From Eriocheir sinensis (lineage: Eukaryota > Arthropoda > Malacostraca > Decapoda > Varunidae): a stretch of 64,000 nt of DNA. The DNA is taken from positions 5,352,480 through 5,416,479 of the forward strand of contig NC_066516.1 of the NCBI RefSeq assembly GCF_024679095.1. The letters are read 5' to 3'. Both the position numbers and the translations under genes were made by a program. How positions within the stretch are numbered: position 1 is the first letter of the stretch; every line of letters begins with the position of its first letter. This document shows positions 1 through 19,168 of the stretch, piece by piece. The notes under the pieces were generated by a model, which saw only the letters and a program-made list of their open reading frames with translations, did no database searches and was not told the DNA's origin.

Positions 1-585
1 ACATAAAATATGTGAACTTTTATTAAAATAAATATACAAAATGCACATACAATAAGGTAAATTTGTATTGAAATAGATATGGAAAATACATATCAAATAA
101 TGTAAATTTGTTTCAAAATATATATACGAATACACATAAAATAACGTAGATTTCTATAAAAATACATATACAAAATACACATAAAATTAAGTAAATACGT
201 ATAAAAAAATGTATACAAAATACACATAAAATAATGTAAATTCGTATAAATGTAAATAAACAATATACCAATAAAAGAATGTGTATTTGTATAAATATAA
301 ATATACAAAATGCACCTAAAATAACGTAAATTTATATAAAACTATATACATAAAATAACGCAAATTTCTATAAAAATATATGTACAAAAATTAACATTAG
401 ATAAGTTTGCATAAAAATATATATACAAAAATACACATAGAATAATTAAATTTGTATTAAAATTAATATGCAAAATGCACACATACAAAAAGGTAAATTT
501 GTATTGAAAAAAAAACGCAAAATACAAATAAAACAGTGTAAATTTGTTTCAAAATATATATACGAATACACATAAAAAAACGTGT
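1..585 (-). repeat. Satellite block 1 (minus)
   Basis: A-rich strand up. The first 400 bp resemble 49380-49770 closely, including an unusual AAACAATATACCAATAAAAG at about 267 and 49612. Runs off the left edge. Confidence 0.8.
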
Positions 586-2311
586 ATATTGTATATCTAT
601 TTTCATACAAATACACATTCTTTTATTGATATTTTGTTTATTAATTTGACGCGAATTTACATTATTAATGTGTATTTTATATATATATTTTTATACGTGT
701 TTACATCATTTGATGTGTATTTTGTATATATATTTCTATAGAAATCTACGTTGATTTATGAGTATTGGTATATAGATTTTGAAATAAATTTACACTGTTT
801 TATGTGTATTTTGCATATTTTTTCAATACAAATTTACCTTATTGTATATGCATTTTGTATATTAATTTTAATACAAATTTAATTATGCTATGTGTATTTT
901 TGTATATGTATTTTTATAAAAATATGCTTTATTTTATGGGTATTTTGCATTTTTATTTTCATACAAATTTACATTATTTTATTTATATTCTGTTTATTTT
1001 TTTTAAACAATTTTACATTATTCTATGTGTATTTTTTATATCTATTTTTATACGTATTTACTTAATATTATGTGTATTTTGTATATATATTTTTATAGAA
1101 ATCTACGTTATTATATGTGTATATATATATATTTTGCAACAAATTGTTTTATTTGTATTTTGCATATCTCTTTCAATACAAGTTTACCTTATTGTATGTG
1201 CATTTTGTATATTTATTTCAATACAAATTTAAATATTTAATGTGTATTTTGGTATTTATATTTTTTAAGAAATGCGCTTTTGATAGAATTTTGCATCTTT
1301 ATTTTCATTTTTTATTTTTTTTATTATTTTATTAATATTCGGTGTATTTATTTTGTTACGATTTCACATTATTCTATTTGTTTTTTGTATATATATTTTT
1401 TATACATATTTACATTATTTAATGTGTATCTTGCATATATATTTCATACAAATTTATTATCTATTATTTATTTTCATACAAATACACATTCTTTTCATGA
1501 TATTTTGTTTATTTATTTTGATTGAATTTACCTAGATATGTATTTTGTATATATATTTTTATACGTATTTACATAATTTCATGTGTATTTTGTATATATA
1601 TTTCTATAGAAATCTACGTTATTTTATGTGTATTCGTATATATATTTTGAAACAAATTAACTTTGTTTTATATGTATTTTTGAATATCTCTTTCAATACA
1701 TATTTACCTTACTGTATATGCATTTTGCATATTTATATCAATAAAAAAATTAAATATTTTATGTGTATTTTGGTATATATATTTTTATAAAAAAGGCGCT
1801 ATTTTATGGGAATTTTGCATCTTTCTTTTATATTGATAGGATTTTACATTATTCTATTTCTTTTTTGTATATATTTTTTTTATACACATTTACATTATTT
1901 AATGTGTATCTTGCATATATATTTTATACAAATTTACGTTATTTTAAGTGTATTTGTTTATATATTTTCATTCAAATTTACATTATTTTATGTGTATTTT
2001 GTATATGTATTTCAATACAAATTCACCTAATTTTATGTGTATTTTGTATATTTCTTTTCATACAAATTTTAAATATTTTTGTGTATTTTTGTATATAGGT
2101 TTATACAAAGTTAGGTTATTTTATGTACGCATTTACATTATTTAATGTGTGTTTTGTATATATTTTTTATGCAAATTTACTTTATTTTATGTGTATTTTT
2201 GTTCATATATTTTTTTAGAAATTTGCGTTATTTTATGTGTATTTGTATATGTTTTCTCATACAAATTTACATTATTTTATTGCTATTTTGTTTATTTATT
2301 TTGATACGAAT
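586..2311 (+). repeat. Satellite block 2 (plus)
   Basis: Left switch (CGTGTATATTGTATATC) matches the switches at 61965 and, inverted, 12415. The block is an inverted relative of 10525-12415 and a direct relative of 61966-63390. Confidence 0.8.
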
Positions 2312-3975
2312 GAAAATAGATATACAATATATACATAAAATAAACTAAATTTGTATTTAAATATATATACAAAATACATAAAATAATGTTCATTTGTATT
2401 AAAACATTTTAACAGATGCGCATAAAATAACGTAAATTTGTTTTAAAATATACAAAATACACATTAAATAATGTAAATATGTATAAAAAAATAAATATAG
2501 AACACAAATAGAATAATGTAAAATCGTATCAAAATAAATACACAGAATATTAATAAAACAATGTAAATTTGAATGAAAATAAAGATGCAAAATACCCATT
2601 AAATAACGCATTTTTTTATAAAAATATATATACCAAAATACACATGAAAAAATTAATTTGTGTATAATAAGGTAAATCTGTATTGAAATAGATATGCAAA
2701 ATACATATAAAACAATGTAAATTTGTTTCAAAATATATATATACGAGTACACATAAAAAAACGTAGATTTGTATAAAAATATATATACAAAATACACATA
2801 AAATGAAGTAAATACGTATAAGAAAATGTATACAAAATACACATAAAATAATGTAAATTCGTTTTAAATAAATAAACAAAATACCAATAAAAGAATGTGT
2901 ATTTGTATAAATATAAATATACAAAATACACATAAAATAACGTAAATTTGTATAAAACTATATACAAAAATACACAGAAGTTATTAAATTCGTATGAAAA
3001 TAGGTATACAAAATACAGATAAAATAAGCTAAATTTGAATTGAAATGTATATAGAAAATACATAAAATAATGTAAATTTGTATCAAAATCTTTATAAAAA
3101 TGCATATAATAACGTAAATTTGTTTAAAAATATATAAACAAAATACACATTAAGTAATGTAAATACGTATAAAAAATATGTACAAAATACACATATAATC
3201 ATGTAATTCGTATAAAACTAAATAAACAAAATATCAATAAAATAATGTAAATTTGTATGAGAAAACATATACAAATACATATAAAATAACGCTAATTTCC
3301 ATAAAAATATATGTCCAAAAATGAACGTAAAATAAAGTAACTTTGGATAAAAATATATATATACAAAACACACATTAAATAATGTAAATGCGTACATAAA
3401 ATAACCTAAATTTGTATAAAAATATATACAAAAATACACAAAAATAATTTAAATTTGTATGAAAAGAAATGTACAAAATACACATAAAATTAGGTTAATT
3501 TGTATTGAAATACATATACAAAATACATATAAAATAATGTAAATTTGAAAGAAAATATATAAACAAATACACATATAATAACGTAAATTTGTATGAAATA
3601 TATATTCAAAATTCACATTAAATAATGTAAATATGTATAAAAAAATATATACAAAACACAAATAGTATAATGTAAAATCGTATCAAAATATATACACAGA
3701 ATATTAATAAAATAATGTAAATTTGTATGAAAATTAAGATGCAAAATACCTATAAAATAACGCATTTTTTTTTATAAAATTATTGATACCAAAATACACA
3801 TAAAATATTTGAATTTGTATTAAAATAAATATACAAAATGCACATACAATAAGGTAAATTTGTATTGAAAGAGATATGCAAAAATACATATAAAACAATG
3901 TAAATTTGTTTCAAAATATATATACGAATACAAATAAAAAAACGTAGATTTCTATAAAAATATATATACAAAATA
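2312..3975 (-). repeat. Satellite block 3 (minus)
   Basis: The left switch (GATACGAATGAAAATAGATA) is the mirror of the switch at about 10525. The block ends at TACACTTTACACATTTTTTT. Confidence 0.8.
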
Positions 3976-4121
3976 CACTTTACACATTTTTTTATACGTA
4001 TTTACTTAATATTATGTGTATTTTGTATATGTATTTTTATAGAAATCTACGTTATTTAATGTGTATTCGTATATATATTTTGAAACAAATTTACATTATT
4101 TTATATGAATTTTGCATATCT
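3976..4121 (+). repeat. Satellite block 4 (plus, ~145 bp)
   Basis: Three plus-strand subunits, the last of which forms the left arm of the perfect palindrome at 4071-4172. Confidence 0.8.
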
Positions 4122-4172
4122 ATATATGCAAAATTCATATAAAATAATGTAAATTTGTTTCAAAATATATAT
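4071..4172. repeat. Perfect palindrome, 49-bp arms, 4-base loop
   Basis: Arms 4071-4119 and 4124-4172 are exact reverse complements around CTAT (4120-4123). The match stops at the next base on each side. The arms hold the GAAACAAATTTACATT and TTTTGCATAT subunit parts. It marks the switch between a short plus block and the following minus block. It could extrude as a cruciform or hairpin. Confidence 0.95.
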
Positions 4173-5291
4173 TTTTATAAGATTACGAAAATTTGAATAA
4201 AAATATATACAAAAAAACAAAAAAATAAATTTCAATTTTGTATGAAAATAGATATACAAAATACACATATAATTAGTTAAATTTGTATTTAATTACATGC
4301 ACAAAATACACATAAAATAATGTAAATTTGTATGAAATGAAAATAAATTCACATAAAATTCGCGTCAAAATAAATAAACAAAATATCAATAAAAGAATGT
4401 GTATTTGTATGAAAATAGATATAAAAAATACACATAAAATAACGTAAATTTGTATCAAACTATATACAAAAATACACAAAAATATTTTAAATTTGTATGA
4501 AAATAAATATACAAAATACACATAAAATTAGGTAAATTTGTATTGAAATACATACACAAAATACACATAAAATAATGTAAATTTCAATGAAAATACATTA
4601 ACAAATACACTTAAAATAACATAAATTTGTATAAAAAAAATATGTACAAATCACAAATAGATTAATGTAAAATCGTATCAAAATAAATACACAGAATATT
4701 AATAAAATAATGTAAATTTGTATAAAAATAAAGAAGCAAAATACCCATAAAATAACGCATTTTTTTTTATTTATAAAAATATATATACCAAAATACACAT
4801 AAAAAAATTAAATTTGTATTAAAATAAATATACAAAAAACACATACAATAAGGTAAATTTGTATTGAAATAGATATGCAAAATACATATAAGACAATGTA
4901 AAATTGTTTCAAAATATATATACGAATACACATAAAATAACGTAGATTTCTTTAAAAATATATATACAAAATACACATAAAATGAAGTAAATACGTATAA
5001 AAAAATGTATACAAAAAACACATAAAATAATGTAAATTCGTATCAAAATAAATAAACAAAATACCAATAAAAGAATGTGTATTTGTATAAATATAAATAT
5101 ACAAAATACACATAAAATAACGTAAATTTATATAAAACTATATACAAAAATACACAGAAGTAATTAAATTCGTATGAAAATAGATATACAAAATACAGAT
5201 AAAATAAGCTAAATTTGAATTGAAATGTATATACAAAATACATAAAATAATGTAGATATGTATCAAAATATTTTTAAAAATACATATAATA
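4122..5291 (-). repeat. Satellite block 5 (minus)
   Basis: Starts with the right palindrome arm. The stretch 4900-5075 is the closest SINE-free equivalent of the SINE insertion locus. Confidence 0.8.
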
Positions 5292-6892
5292 ACGAAAATT
5301 TTGATACGATTTTACATTATTCTATTTGTGTTTTGTATATATTTTTTGTATTCATATTTACATTATTTAATGTGTATTTTGTATATATATTTCATACAAA
5401 TTTACGTTATTATATGTGTATTTGTTTATATATTTTCTTTCAAATTTACATTATTTTACGTGTATTTTGTATATGTATTTCAATACAAATTAACCTAATT
5501 TTATGTGTATTTTCTATATTTCTTTTCATACAAATTTAAATTATTTTTGTGTATTTTTGTATATAGTTTTATACAAATTTAGGTTATTTTATGTACGCAT
5601 TTACATTATTTAATGTGTGTTTTGTATATATATTTTTATCCATAGTTACTTTATTTTACGCTCATTTTTGGACATATATTTTTATAGAAATTAGCGTTAT
5701 TTTACATGTATTTGTATATGTTTTCTCATACAAATTTACATTATTTTATTGATATTTTGTTTATTTAGTTTGATACGAATTAAATGATTATATGTGTATT
5801 TTGTACATATTTTTTATACGTATTTACATTACTTAATGTGTATTTTGTATTTACGTTATTTTAAGTGTATTTGTTTATGTATTTTCATTCAAATTTACAG
5901 TATTTTATGTGTATTTTGTATATGTATTTCAATAAAAATTACCTAATTTTATGTATTTTGTATATTTATTTTCATACAAATTTAAATTATTTTTGTGTAT
6001 TTTTGTATATAGTTTTATACAAATTTATGTTATCTTATGTGTATTTTGTATATTTATTTTCATACAAATGCCTATTCTTTTATTGACATTTTGTTTATTT
6101 ATTTTGACGTGAATTTACTTTATTTAATGTGTATTTTGTACATATATTTTTATACATATTTACATCCTTTCATATGTATTTTGTATATTTATAAAAAATG
6201 CGTTATTTTATGGGTATTTTGCATCTTTATTTTCATACAAATTTACATTATTTTATTTACATTCTGTGTATTTATTTTAATACGATTTTACACTATTCTA
6301 TTTGTGTTTTGTATATATATTTTTTATACATATTTACATTATTTAATGAGTATTTTTTATATATATTTTATACAAATTTATGTTAAATTAAGTGTATCTG
6401 TTTATATATTTTCATTCAAATTTATATTATTTTATGTGTATTTTGTATATGTATTTCTTTACAAATTTACCTAATTTTATGTGTATTTTGTATATTTATT
6501 TTCATACAAATTTAACTTATGTTTGTGTATTTTTATATATAGTTTTATACAAATTTACGTTATTTCATGTGTATTTTGTATATATATTTCTCTAGAAATC
6601 TACGTTATTTTATGTGTATTCGTATATATATTTTGAAACAAATCTACATTATTTTATGTGTATTTAGTATATATATTTCATTATAAATTTGCCTTATTTT
6701 AAGTTTATTTTTATATCTATTTTCGTTCAAATTCAAATCATTTTATGTGTATATATTTATTTGTATTTCCGTTATTTTATGTGTATTTTCTATATATATT
6801 TTCATTCAAAATTACATTATTTTATCGGTATTTTGTTGATTTATTTCGATACGAATTCAGATTATTTCATGTGTATTTTCTATACATATACA
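5292..6892 (+). repeat. Satellite block 6 (plus)
   Basis: From about 5860 it parallels 41560-42722, including the right-hand switch at CATATACATATAGAG. Confidence 0.8.
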
Positions 6893-9800
6893 TATAGAGT
6901 AAATTTCTATGAAAATATATATTCAAAATACATATAAAATTATGTAAATAAGTATAAAAATATATATATCAAATACACCTAAAAAAAATGAAAATTCGTA
7001 TCAAAATAAATAAATAAAATTCCGTTAAAGGAACGTATATTTGTCGGAAAATAAATATACAAAATACACATAAAATTACGAAAATTTGAATAAAAATATA
7101 TACAAAAATACACAAAATTAATTTCAATTTGTATGAAAATAGATATACAAAATACACATATAATTAGTTAAATTTGTATTTAAATACATGTACAAAATTC
7201 ACATAAAATAATGTAAATTTGTATGAAATGAAAACAAATTCACATAAAATAACGTACATTGGTATAAAATAGATATACAAAATATACATAGAATAATGTA
7301 AAATCGTATCAAAATAAATACACAGAATATCAATAAAATAATGTAATTTTGTATGAAAATAAAGATGCAAAATACCCATAAAATAAAACACATTTATATA
7401 AAAATACATATACAAAAATACATATAGAATAGCTAAATTTGTATTAAAATTAATATACAAAATGCACGTTCAATAAGGTAAATTTGTATTGAAAAAATAT
7501 GCAAAATGCACATAAAACAATGTATATTTGTTTCAAAATATATATACGAATACATATAAAATAACGTATATTTCTATAGAAATATATATACAAAATTCAC
7601 ATGAAATGACGTAAATACGTATAAAAATATATATACACAATACACATTAAATTATGTAAATTCGCATCAAAATAAATAAACAAAATATCAATAAAAGAAT
7701 GTGTATTTGTATGAAAATAGATATACAAAATACACATAAAATATTGTAAATTTGAATAAAACTCTATACAAAAATACACAAAAAATAATTTAAATTTGTA
7801 TAAAATATATATACAAAATACAAATGAAATTAGGTAAATTTCTATTGAAATACATATACAAAATACACATAAAATAATATAAATTTGAATAAAAATATAT
7901 AAACAAATACACTTAAAATAAAGAAAATTTGTATGAAATATATATAGAAAATACACATTAAATAATGTAAATATGTATAAAAAAATATACCAAAACTCAA
8001 ATAGAATAATGTAAAATAGTATCAAAATAAATACACAGAATATTAATAAAATAATGTAAATTTGTATGAAAATAAAGATGCAAAATACCCATAAAACAAC
8101 GCATTTTTTATGTAAATATATATACCAAAATGCACATAAAATATTTAAATTTGTATTACAATAAATATACAAAATGCACATACAATAAGGAAAATTTGTA
8201 TTGAAATAGATATTCAAAATACATATAAAACAATGTAAATTTGTTTCAAAATATACATACGAATACACATAAAATAACGTAGATTTCTATAAAATATATA
8301 TACAAAATACACATAAAATGAAGTAAATACGTATAAGAAAATGTATACAAAATACACATAAAATAATGTATATTCGTATCAAAATAAATAAACTAAATGC
8401 CAATAAAAGAATGTTTACTTGTATAAATATAAATATACAAAATACACATAAATTAACGTAAAATTGTATAAAACTTAATACAAAAATAAACAAAAATGAT
8501 TAAATTTGTATGAAAATAGATATACAAAAGACACATAAAATAAGCTAAATTTGAATTGAAATAAATACATAAATACATAAAATAGTGTAAATTTGTATCA
8601 AAATATATATTCAAATACACATATAATAACGTAAATTTGTATAAAAATATATAAACAAAATACACATTAAATAATGTAAATACGTATAAAAGATATGTAC
8701 GTAATGTAAAAATTTATAAAATTAAAGATGCAAAATACCCATAAAATATCTCATATTTAAAAAAATATATATACAAAAATACACATAAAATAATTAAATT
8801 TGTATTAAAGTAAATATACAAAATACACATACAATAAAATAGATTTTTATTGAAATAGATATGCAAAAAACACATAAAATAATGAAAATTTTTATCAAAA
8901 TATATACGAATACACACAATAAAATTACGTAAATTTTTATGAAAATATATATAGAAAATACACATAAAATAATGTAAATACATAGAAAAATATATAAAAA
9001 ATGCACATAAAATAATGTAAATTCGTATCAAAATAAATAAACAAAATTTCCTCTAAAAGAATGTATCTGTGTAGGAAAATATATATACAAAATACAAATA
9101 AAAAAAATTATTGTATAAAAATAATACAAAAATACACAAAAATAATTTAAATTTGTTTGAAAATAGATATGCAAAATACAAATGAAATTAGGCAAATTTT
9201 TATTGAAATACATATACAAAATACACATAAAATAATGTAAATTTGTATGAAAATATATAAACAAATACACATAAGATAACGTAAATTTCCATAAAATATA
9301 TGTACAAAATATACATTAAATAGTGTAAATATGTCTAAAAATATATATACAAAATACACAGAATAACGTAAAATCGTATCAAAATAAATAAACAGACAAT
9401 CAATAAAATAATGTAAATTTGTATGAACATAAAGATGCAAAATACCCATATAATAACACATATTTGTTTAAAAATATATATACAAAAATACACATAAAAT
9501 AATTAAATTTGCATCAAAATAAATATACAAAAGGCACATACAATAAAGAAAATTTGTATTAAAATAGATATGCGAAATACACATAAATAATGTAAATTTG
9601 AATCAAAATATATATACGAATACACATAAAATAGAGTAAATTTCTATGAAAATATATATTCAAAATACATATAAAATTATGTAAATAAGTATAAAAATAT
9701 ATATATCAAATACACCTAAAATAATGAAAATTCGTATCAAAATAAATAAACAAAATTCCGATAAAAGAACGTATATTTGTAGGAAAATAAATATACAAAA

Positions 9801-10205
9801 TTCACATAAAATTACGAAAATTTGAATAAAAATATATACTAAAATACACAAAATTAATTTCAATTTGTATGAAAATAGATATACATAATACACATATAAT
9901 TAGGTAAATTTGTATTTAAATACATGTACAAAATACACATAAAATAATGTAAATTTGTATGAAATGAAAACAAATTCACATAAAATTACGTTCATTTGTA
10001 TGAAATATATATACAAAATATACATAGAATAATGTAAAATCGTATCAAAATAAATACACAGAATATCAATAAAATAAGGTAAATTTGTATGAAAATAAAG
10101 ATGCAAAATACCCATAAAATAAAGCATTTTTTTATGAAAATACATATACAAAAATACACACAGAATAATTAAATTTCTATTAAAATTAATATACAAAATA
10201 AATAA
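6893..10205 (-). repeat. Satellite block 7 (minus, 3.3 kb)
   Basis: Two parts, about 6906-7500 and 9645-10200, are direct copies about 2.74 kb apart and share AAATAAGTATAAAAATATAT followed by ATCAAATACACC. A phase break occurs near 8695-8715. Confidence 0.8.
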
Positions 10206-10524
10206 AAATAAAAATTAGTTTTTTCATGTGTATTTCGGTATATATATTTTTATAAAAAAAAAACGTTATTTAATGGGTATTTAGCATCTTTATTTTCATA
10301 CAAATTTACATTGTTTTATTAATATTCAGTGTATTTATTTTGATACATATTTACATTATTTAATGTGTATTTTGTATATTTTAAAACAAATTTACGCTAT
10401 TTTATGCGCATCTGTTAAAATATTTTGAGACAAATTAACATTCTTTTATGTATTTTGTATATATATTTTAATACAAATTTAGTTTATTTTATGTATATTT
10501 TGTATATCTATTTTCATTCGTATG
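10206..10524 (+). repeat. Satellite block 8 (plus, ~320 bp)
   Basis: Short plus block with TATTTCGGTATATATATT. Its inverted equivalent is about 2330-2650. Confidence 0.75.
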
Positions 10525-12415
<1,891 letters not shown>

Positions 12416-12700
12416 GATATATTTTATGTGAATTCGTATATATATTTTGAAACAAATTTACACTGTTTTATTTGTATTTTGCGTTTTTTTTTCATTACAA
12501 ATTTACCTTTTTGTATGTGTGCATTATGTATATTAATTTTAATAAAAATTTAATTATTCTATGTGTATTTTTGTATATGTATTTAAAAAAAAATGCTTTA
12601 TCTTATGGGTATTTTGCATCTTTATTTTCATACAAATTTAAATTATTTTATTGATATTCTGTGTACTTATTTTGATACGATTTTACATTATTCTATGTAT
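12416..12700 (+). repeat. Satellite block 10 (plus)
   Basis: Inverted copy of 61676-61965; both ends are mirrored switches. Confidence 0.78.
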
Positions 12701-12752
12701 ACACAAAAATACACAAAAATAATTTAAATTTGTTTGAAAATAGATATGCAAA
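12701..12752 (-). repeat. Satellite block 11 (minus, ~50 bp)
   Basis: About one subunit, the mirror of 61611-61675. Its survival in both places shows the switch predates the duplication. Confidence 0.78.
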
Positions 12753-13383
12753 ATATGTGTATTTTGTATATATATTTCATTTCAAATTTAGTTTATTTAG
12801 TGTGTATTTTGTATATATTTTCATACAAATTTAATTACTTCTGTGTATTTTTGTATATAGTTTTATATAAATTTACGTTATTTTATGTGTATTTTGTATA
12901 TTTATATTTATACAAATACACATTCTTTTATTGGTATTTTGTTTATTTATTTTGATACGAATTTACATTATTTTATGTGTATTTTGTATACATTTTTTTA
13001 TACGTATTTACTTCATTTTACGTGTATTTTGTATATATATTTTTATAGAAATCTACGTTATTTTATGTGTATTCGTATATATATTTTGAAACAAATTTAC
13101 ATTGTTTTATATGTATTTTGCATATTTATTTCAATACAGATTTACCTTATTGTATGTTTTTTTTGTATATTTATTTTAATACAAATTTAATTTTTTTATG
13201 TGTATTTTGGTATATATATTTTTATAAATAAAAAAAATACGTTATTTTATGGGTATTTTGCTTCTTTATTTTCATACAAATTTATATTATTTTATTAATA
13301 TTCTGTGTATTTATTTTGATTTTTTTTATTATATTCTATTTGTGTTTTGTACATATTTTTTTTATACAAATTTACGTTTTCTT
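12753..13383 (+). repeat. Satellite block 12 (plus)
   Basis: Mirror of 60983-61610, ending at the shared TTATAAAATTATTGATACC-type switch. Confidence 0.78.
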
Positions 13384-13885
13384 ATAAAATTATTGATACC
13401 AAAATACACATAAAATATTTCAATTTGTATTAAAATAAATATACAAAATGCACATACAATAAGGTAAATTTGTATTGAAATAGATATGCAAAATACATAT
13501 AAAATAATGTAAATTTGTTTCAAAATATATATACAAAATACATATTAAATAATGTAAAATATAAATATACAAAATGCACATAAAATAACGTAAATTTATA
13601 TAAAACTATATACATAAAATAACGCAAATTTCTATAAAAATATATGTACAAAAATGAACATAAACTAAATTTGCATAAAAATATATATACAAAACACACA
13701 TTAGATAATGTAAATGAGTATAAAAATATGTATAGAAAATACCTATGAAATAATCTAAATTCGTATCGAATTAAATTAAGAAAATACCAATAAAATAATG
13801 AAATTTTGGATGAAAATATATATACAAAATACACATAAAATAACCTAAATACAAATTCAAATATACATATAAAATATTGTATTTT
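13384..13885 (-). repeat. Satellite block 13 (minus)
   Basis: Mirror of 60343-60982 but about 140 bp (three subunits) shorter. Confidence 0.78.
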
Positions 13886-14808
13886 GTATATAAATTTCTA
13901 TTCAAATTTAGCTTTTTTTTTATCTGTATCTTGTATATCTATTTTCATACGAATTTAATTACTTCTGTGTATTTTTGTATAGTTTTATACAAATTTACGT
14001 TATTTTATGTGTATTTTGTATATTTATATTTATACAAATACACATTCTTTTATTGGTATTTTGTTTATTTATTTTGATACGAATTTACATTATTTTATGT
14101 GTATTTTGTATACATTTTCTTATACGTATTTACTTCATTTTATGTGTATTTTGTATATATATTTTTATAAATATCTACGTTATTTTATGTGTATTCGTAT
14201 ATATATTTTGAAACAAATTTACATTGTTTTATATGTATTTTGCATATCTATTTCAATACAGATTTACCTTATTTTAAGTGTATTTTGTATATTTAATTCC
14301 ATACAAATTTAAAATATTTTTGTGTATTTTTGTATATAGTTTGATGCAAATTTAGGTGATTTTATGTGTATTTTGTATATCTATTTTCATACAAATACAC
14401 ATTCTTTTATTTATATTTTTATTTATTTTGACGCGAATTTACATTATTCAATGTGTATTTTGTAAATATATTTTTATACGAATTTACATCATTTCATGTG
14501 TATTTTGTATAGTTTTAAACAAATTTATATTATTTAATGTGTATTTTGTATATATATATTTATACAAATACACATTCTTTTATTGGTATTTTGTTTATTT
14601 ATTTTGATACTAATTTGCATTATTTTATGTGTATTTTGTATACATTTTTTATACGTATTTACTTAATTTTATGTGTATTTTGTATATATATTTTTATAGA
14701 AATCTACCTTATTTCATGTGTATTCGTATATATATTTTGAAACAAATTTACATTGTTTATATGTATTTTGCATATCTATTTTTGTGTATTCTGAATTTAT
14801 TTTTGTTA
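13886..14808 (+). repeat. Satellite block 14 (plus)
   Basis: Mirror of 59421-60342. The right switch contains GAATTTATTTTTGTTATACA. Confidence 0.78.
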
Positions 14809-15757
14809 TACATAGAATAATGTAAAATCGTATCAAAATAGGTACACAGAATATCAATAAAATAATTTAAATTTGTATGAAAATAAAGATGCAAAATACC
14901 CATAAGATAAAGCATATTTTTTTTTAAAAATACATACACAAAAATACACATAGGATAATACAAAATATACAAAATATACAAAATGCTCTCATACAATAAG
15001 GTAAATTTGTATTGAAAAAAAAACGCAAAATAGAAATAAAACTGTAAATTTGTTTCAAAATATATATACGAATACACATAAAATAACGCAGATTTCTATA
15101 GAAATATATATACAAAATACACATGAAATTATGTAAATACGTATAAAAATATATATATAAAATACATATTAAGTAATGTAAATTCGTGACAAAATAAATA
15201 AACAAAATATCATGAAAAGAATGTGTATTTGTATGAAAATAAATAATAGATAATAAATTTGTATGTAATATATATGCAAGATACACATTAAATAATGTAA
15301 ATATGTATAAAAAAATATATATACAAAAAACAAATAGAATAATGTAAAATCGTATCAAAATAAATACACCGAATATTAATAAAATAATGTAAATTTGTAT
15401 GAAAATAAAGATGCAAAATTCCCATCAAATAGCGCATTTCTTATAAAAATATGTATACCAAAATACACATAAAATATTTAAATTTGTATTGAAATAAATA
15501 TACAAAATGCACATACAATAAGGTAAACTTCTGTTGAAAGAGATATGCAAAAATACATAAAAAAATTGTAAATTTGTTTCAAAATATATATACGAATACA
15601 CATAAAATAACGTAGATTTCTATAAAAATATATATACAAAATACACATGAAACTAGGTAAATACGTATAAAAAAATGTAAACAAAATACACATAAAATAA
15701 TACTATAAATTCGAAACAAAATAAATAAACAAAATACCAATAAAAGAATGTGTATTT
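14809..15757 (-). repeat. Satellite block 15 (minus)
   Basis: Mirror of 58303-59420 but without its 215-bp (TA)n; the slot at about 15140-15175 is short. Confidence 0.78.
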
Positions 15758-18120
<2,363 letters not shown>

Positions 18121-19168
18121 GTATACACATAAAATATTTAAATTTGTATTGAAATAAATATACAAAATGCACATACAATAAGATAAACTTCTATTGAAAG
18201 AGATATGCAAAAATACATATAAAACAATGTAAATTTGTTTCAAAATATATATACGAATACACATAAAATAACGTACATTTCTATAAAAATATATATACAA
18301 AATACACATAAAATTAAGTAAATACGTATAAAAAAATGTAAACAAAATACACATAAAATAATGTAAACTCGAAACAAAATAAATAAACAAAATACCAATA
18401 AAAGAATGTGTATTTGTATAAATATAAATGTACAAAATACACATACAAAATAAACATAAAATAAGGTAAATTTGTAATGAAATATATGTACAAAATACAC
18501 ATAAAATAATGTAAATTTATATGAAAATATATATACAAATACACATAAAATACCATGAATTTGTATAAAATTATATATTCAAAATAAATATTAATTAAAG
18601 TTAATGCGTATAAAAATATATATACAAAGTACATATAAAATAATGTAAATTCGTATCAATATAAATCAACAAAATACCAATAAAATAATATATATTTGAA
18701 TGAAAATAGATTTACAAAATACACATAACATAACTAAAATTTGTATTGAAATATATAGAAAAATACATAAAAATAATTTGAGTTTGTATGAAAATAGATT
18801 TTCAAAATACATATAAAACTAGGTAAATTTCTTTTGAAATATATATACAAAATACCCATAACATATTGTAAATTTGTGTCAAAATATATAAACAAATACT
18901 CATAAAATAACTTAAAATAACGTAAATATGTATCAAATACATATACAAAAAACACATTAAATAATGTAAATATGTATAAAAAAATATATACAAAACATAA
19001 ATAAAATAATGTAAAATCGTATCAAAATAAATACAGAAAATATTAATAAAATAATGTAAATATGTATGAAAATTAAGATGCAAAATACTCATAAAATAAC
19101 GCATTTTTTATAAAAATATATATACGAAAAAAACATAAAATATTTGATTTTGTATTAAAATAAATAGA
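18121..19168 (-). repeat. Satellite block 17 (minus)
   Basis: Opens at TTTTTGTACATGTATACACA, the same switch as at 21325. Tandem-copy partner of block 19. Confidence 0.82.
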
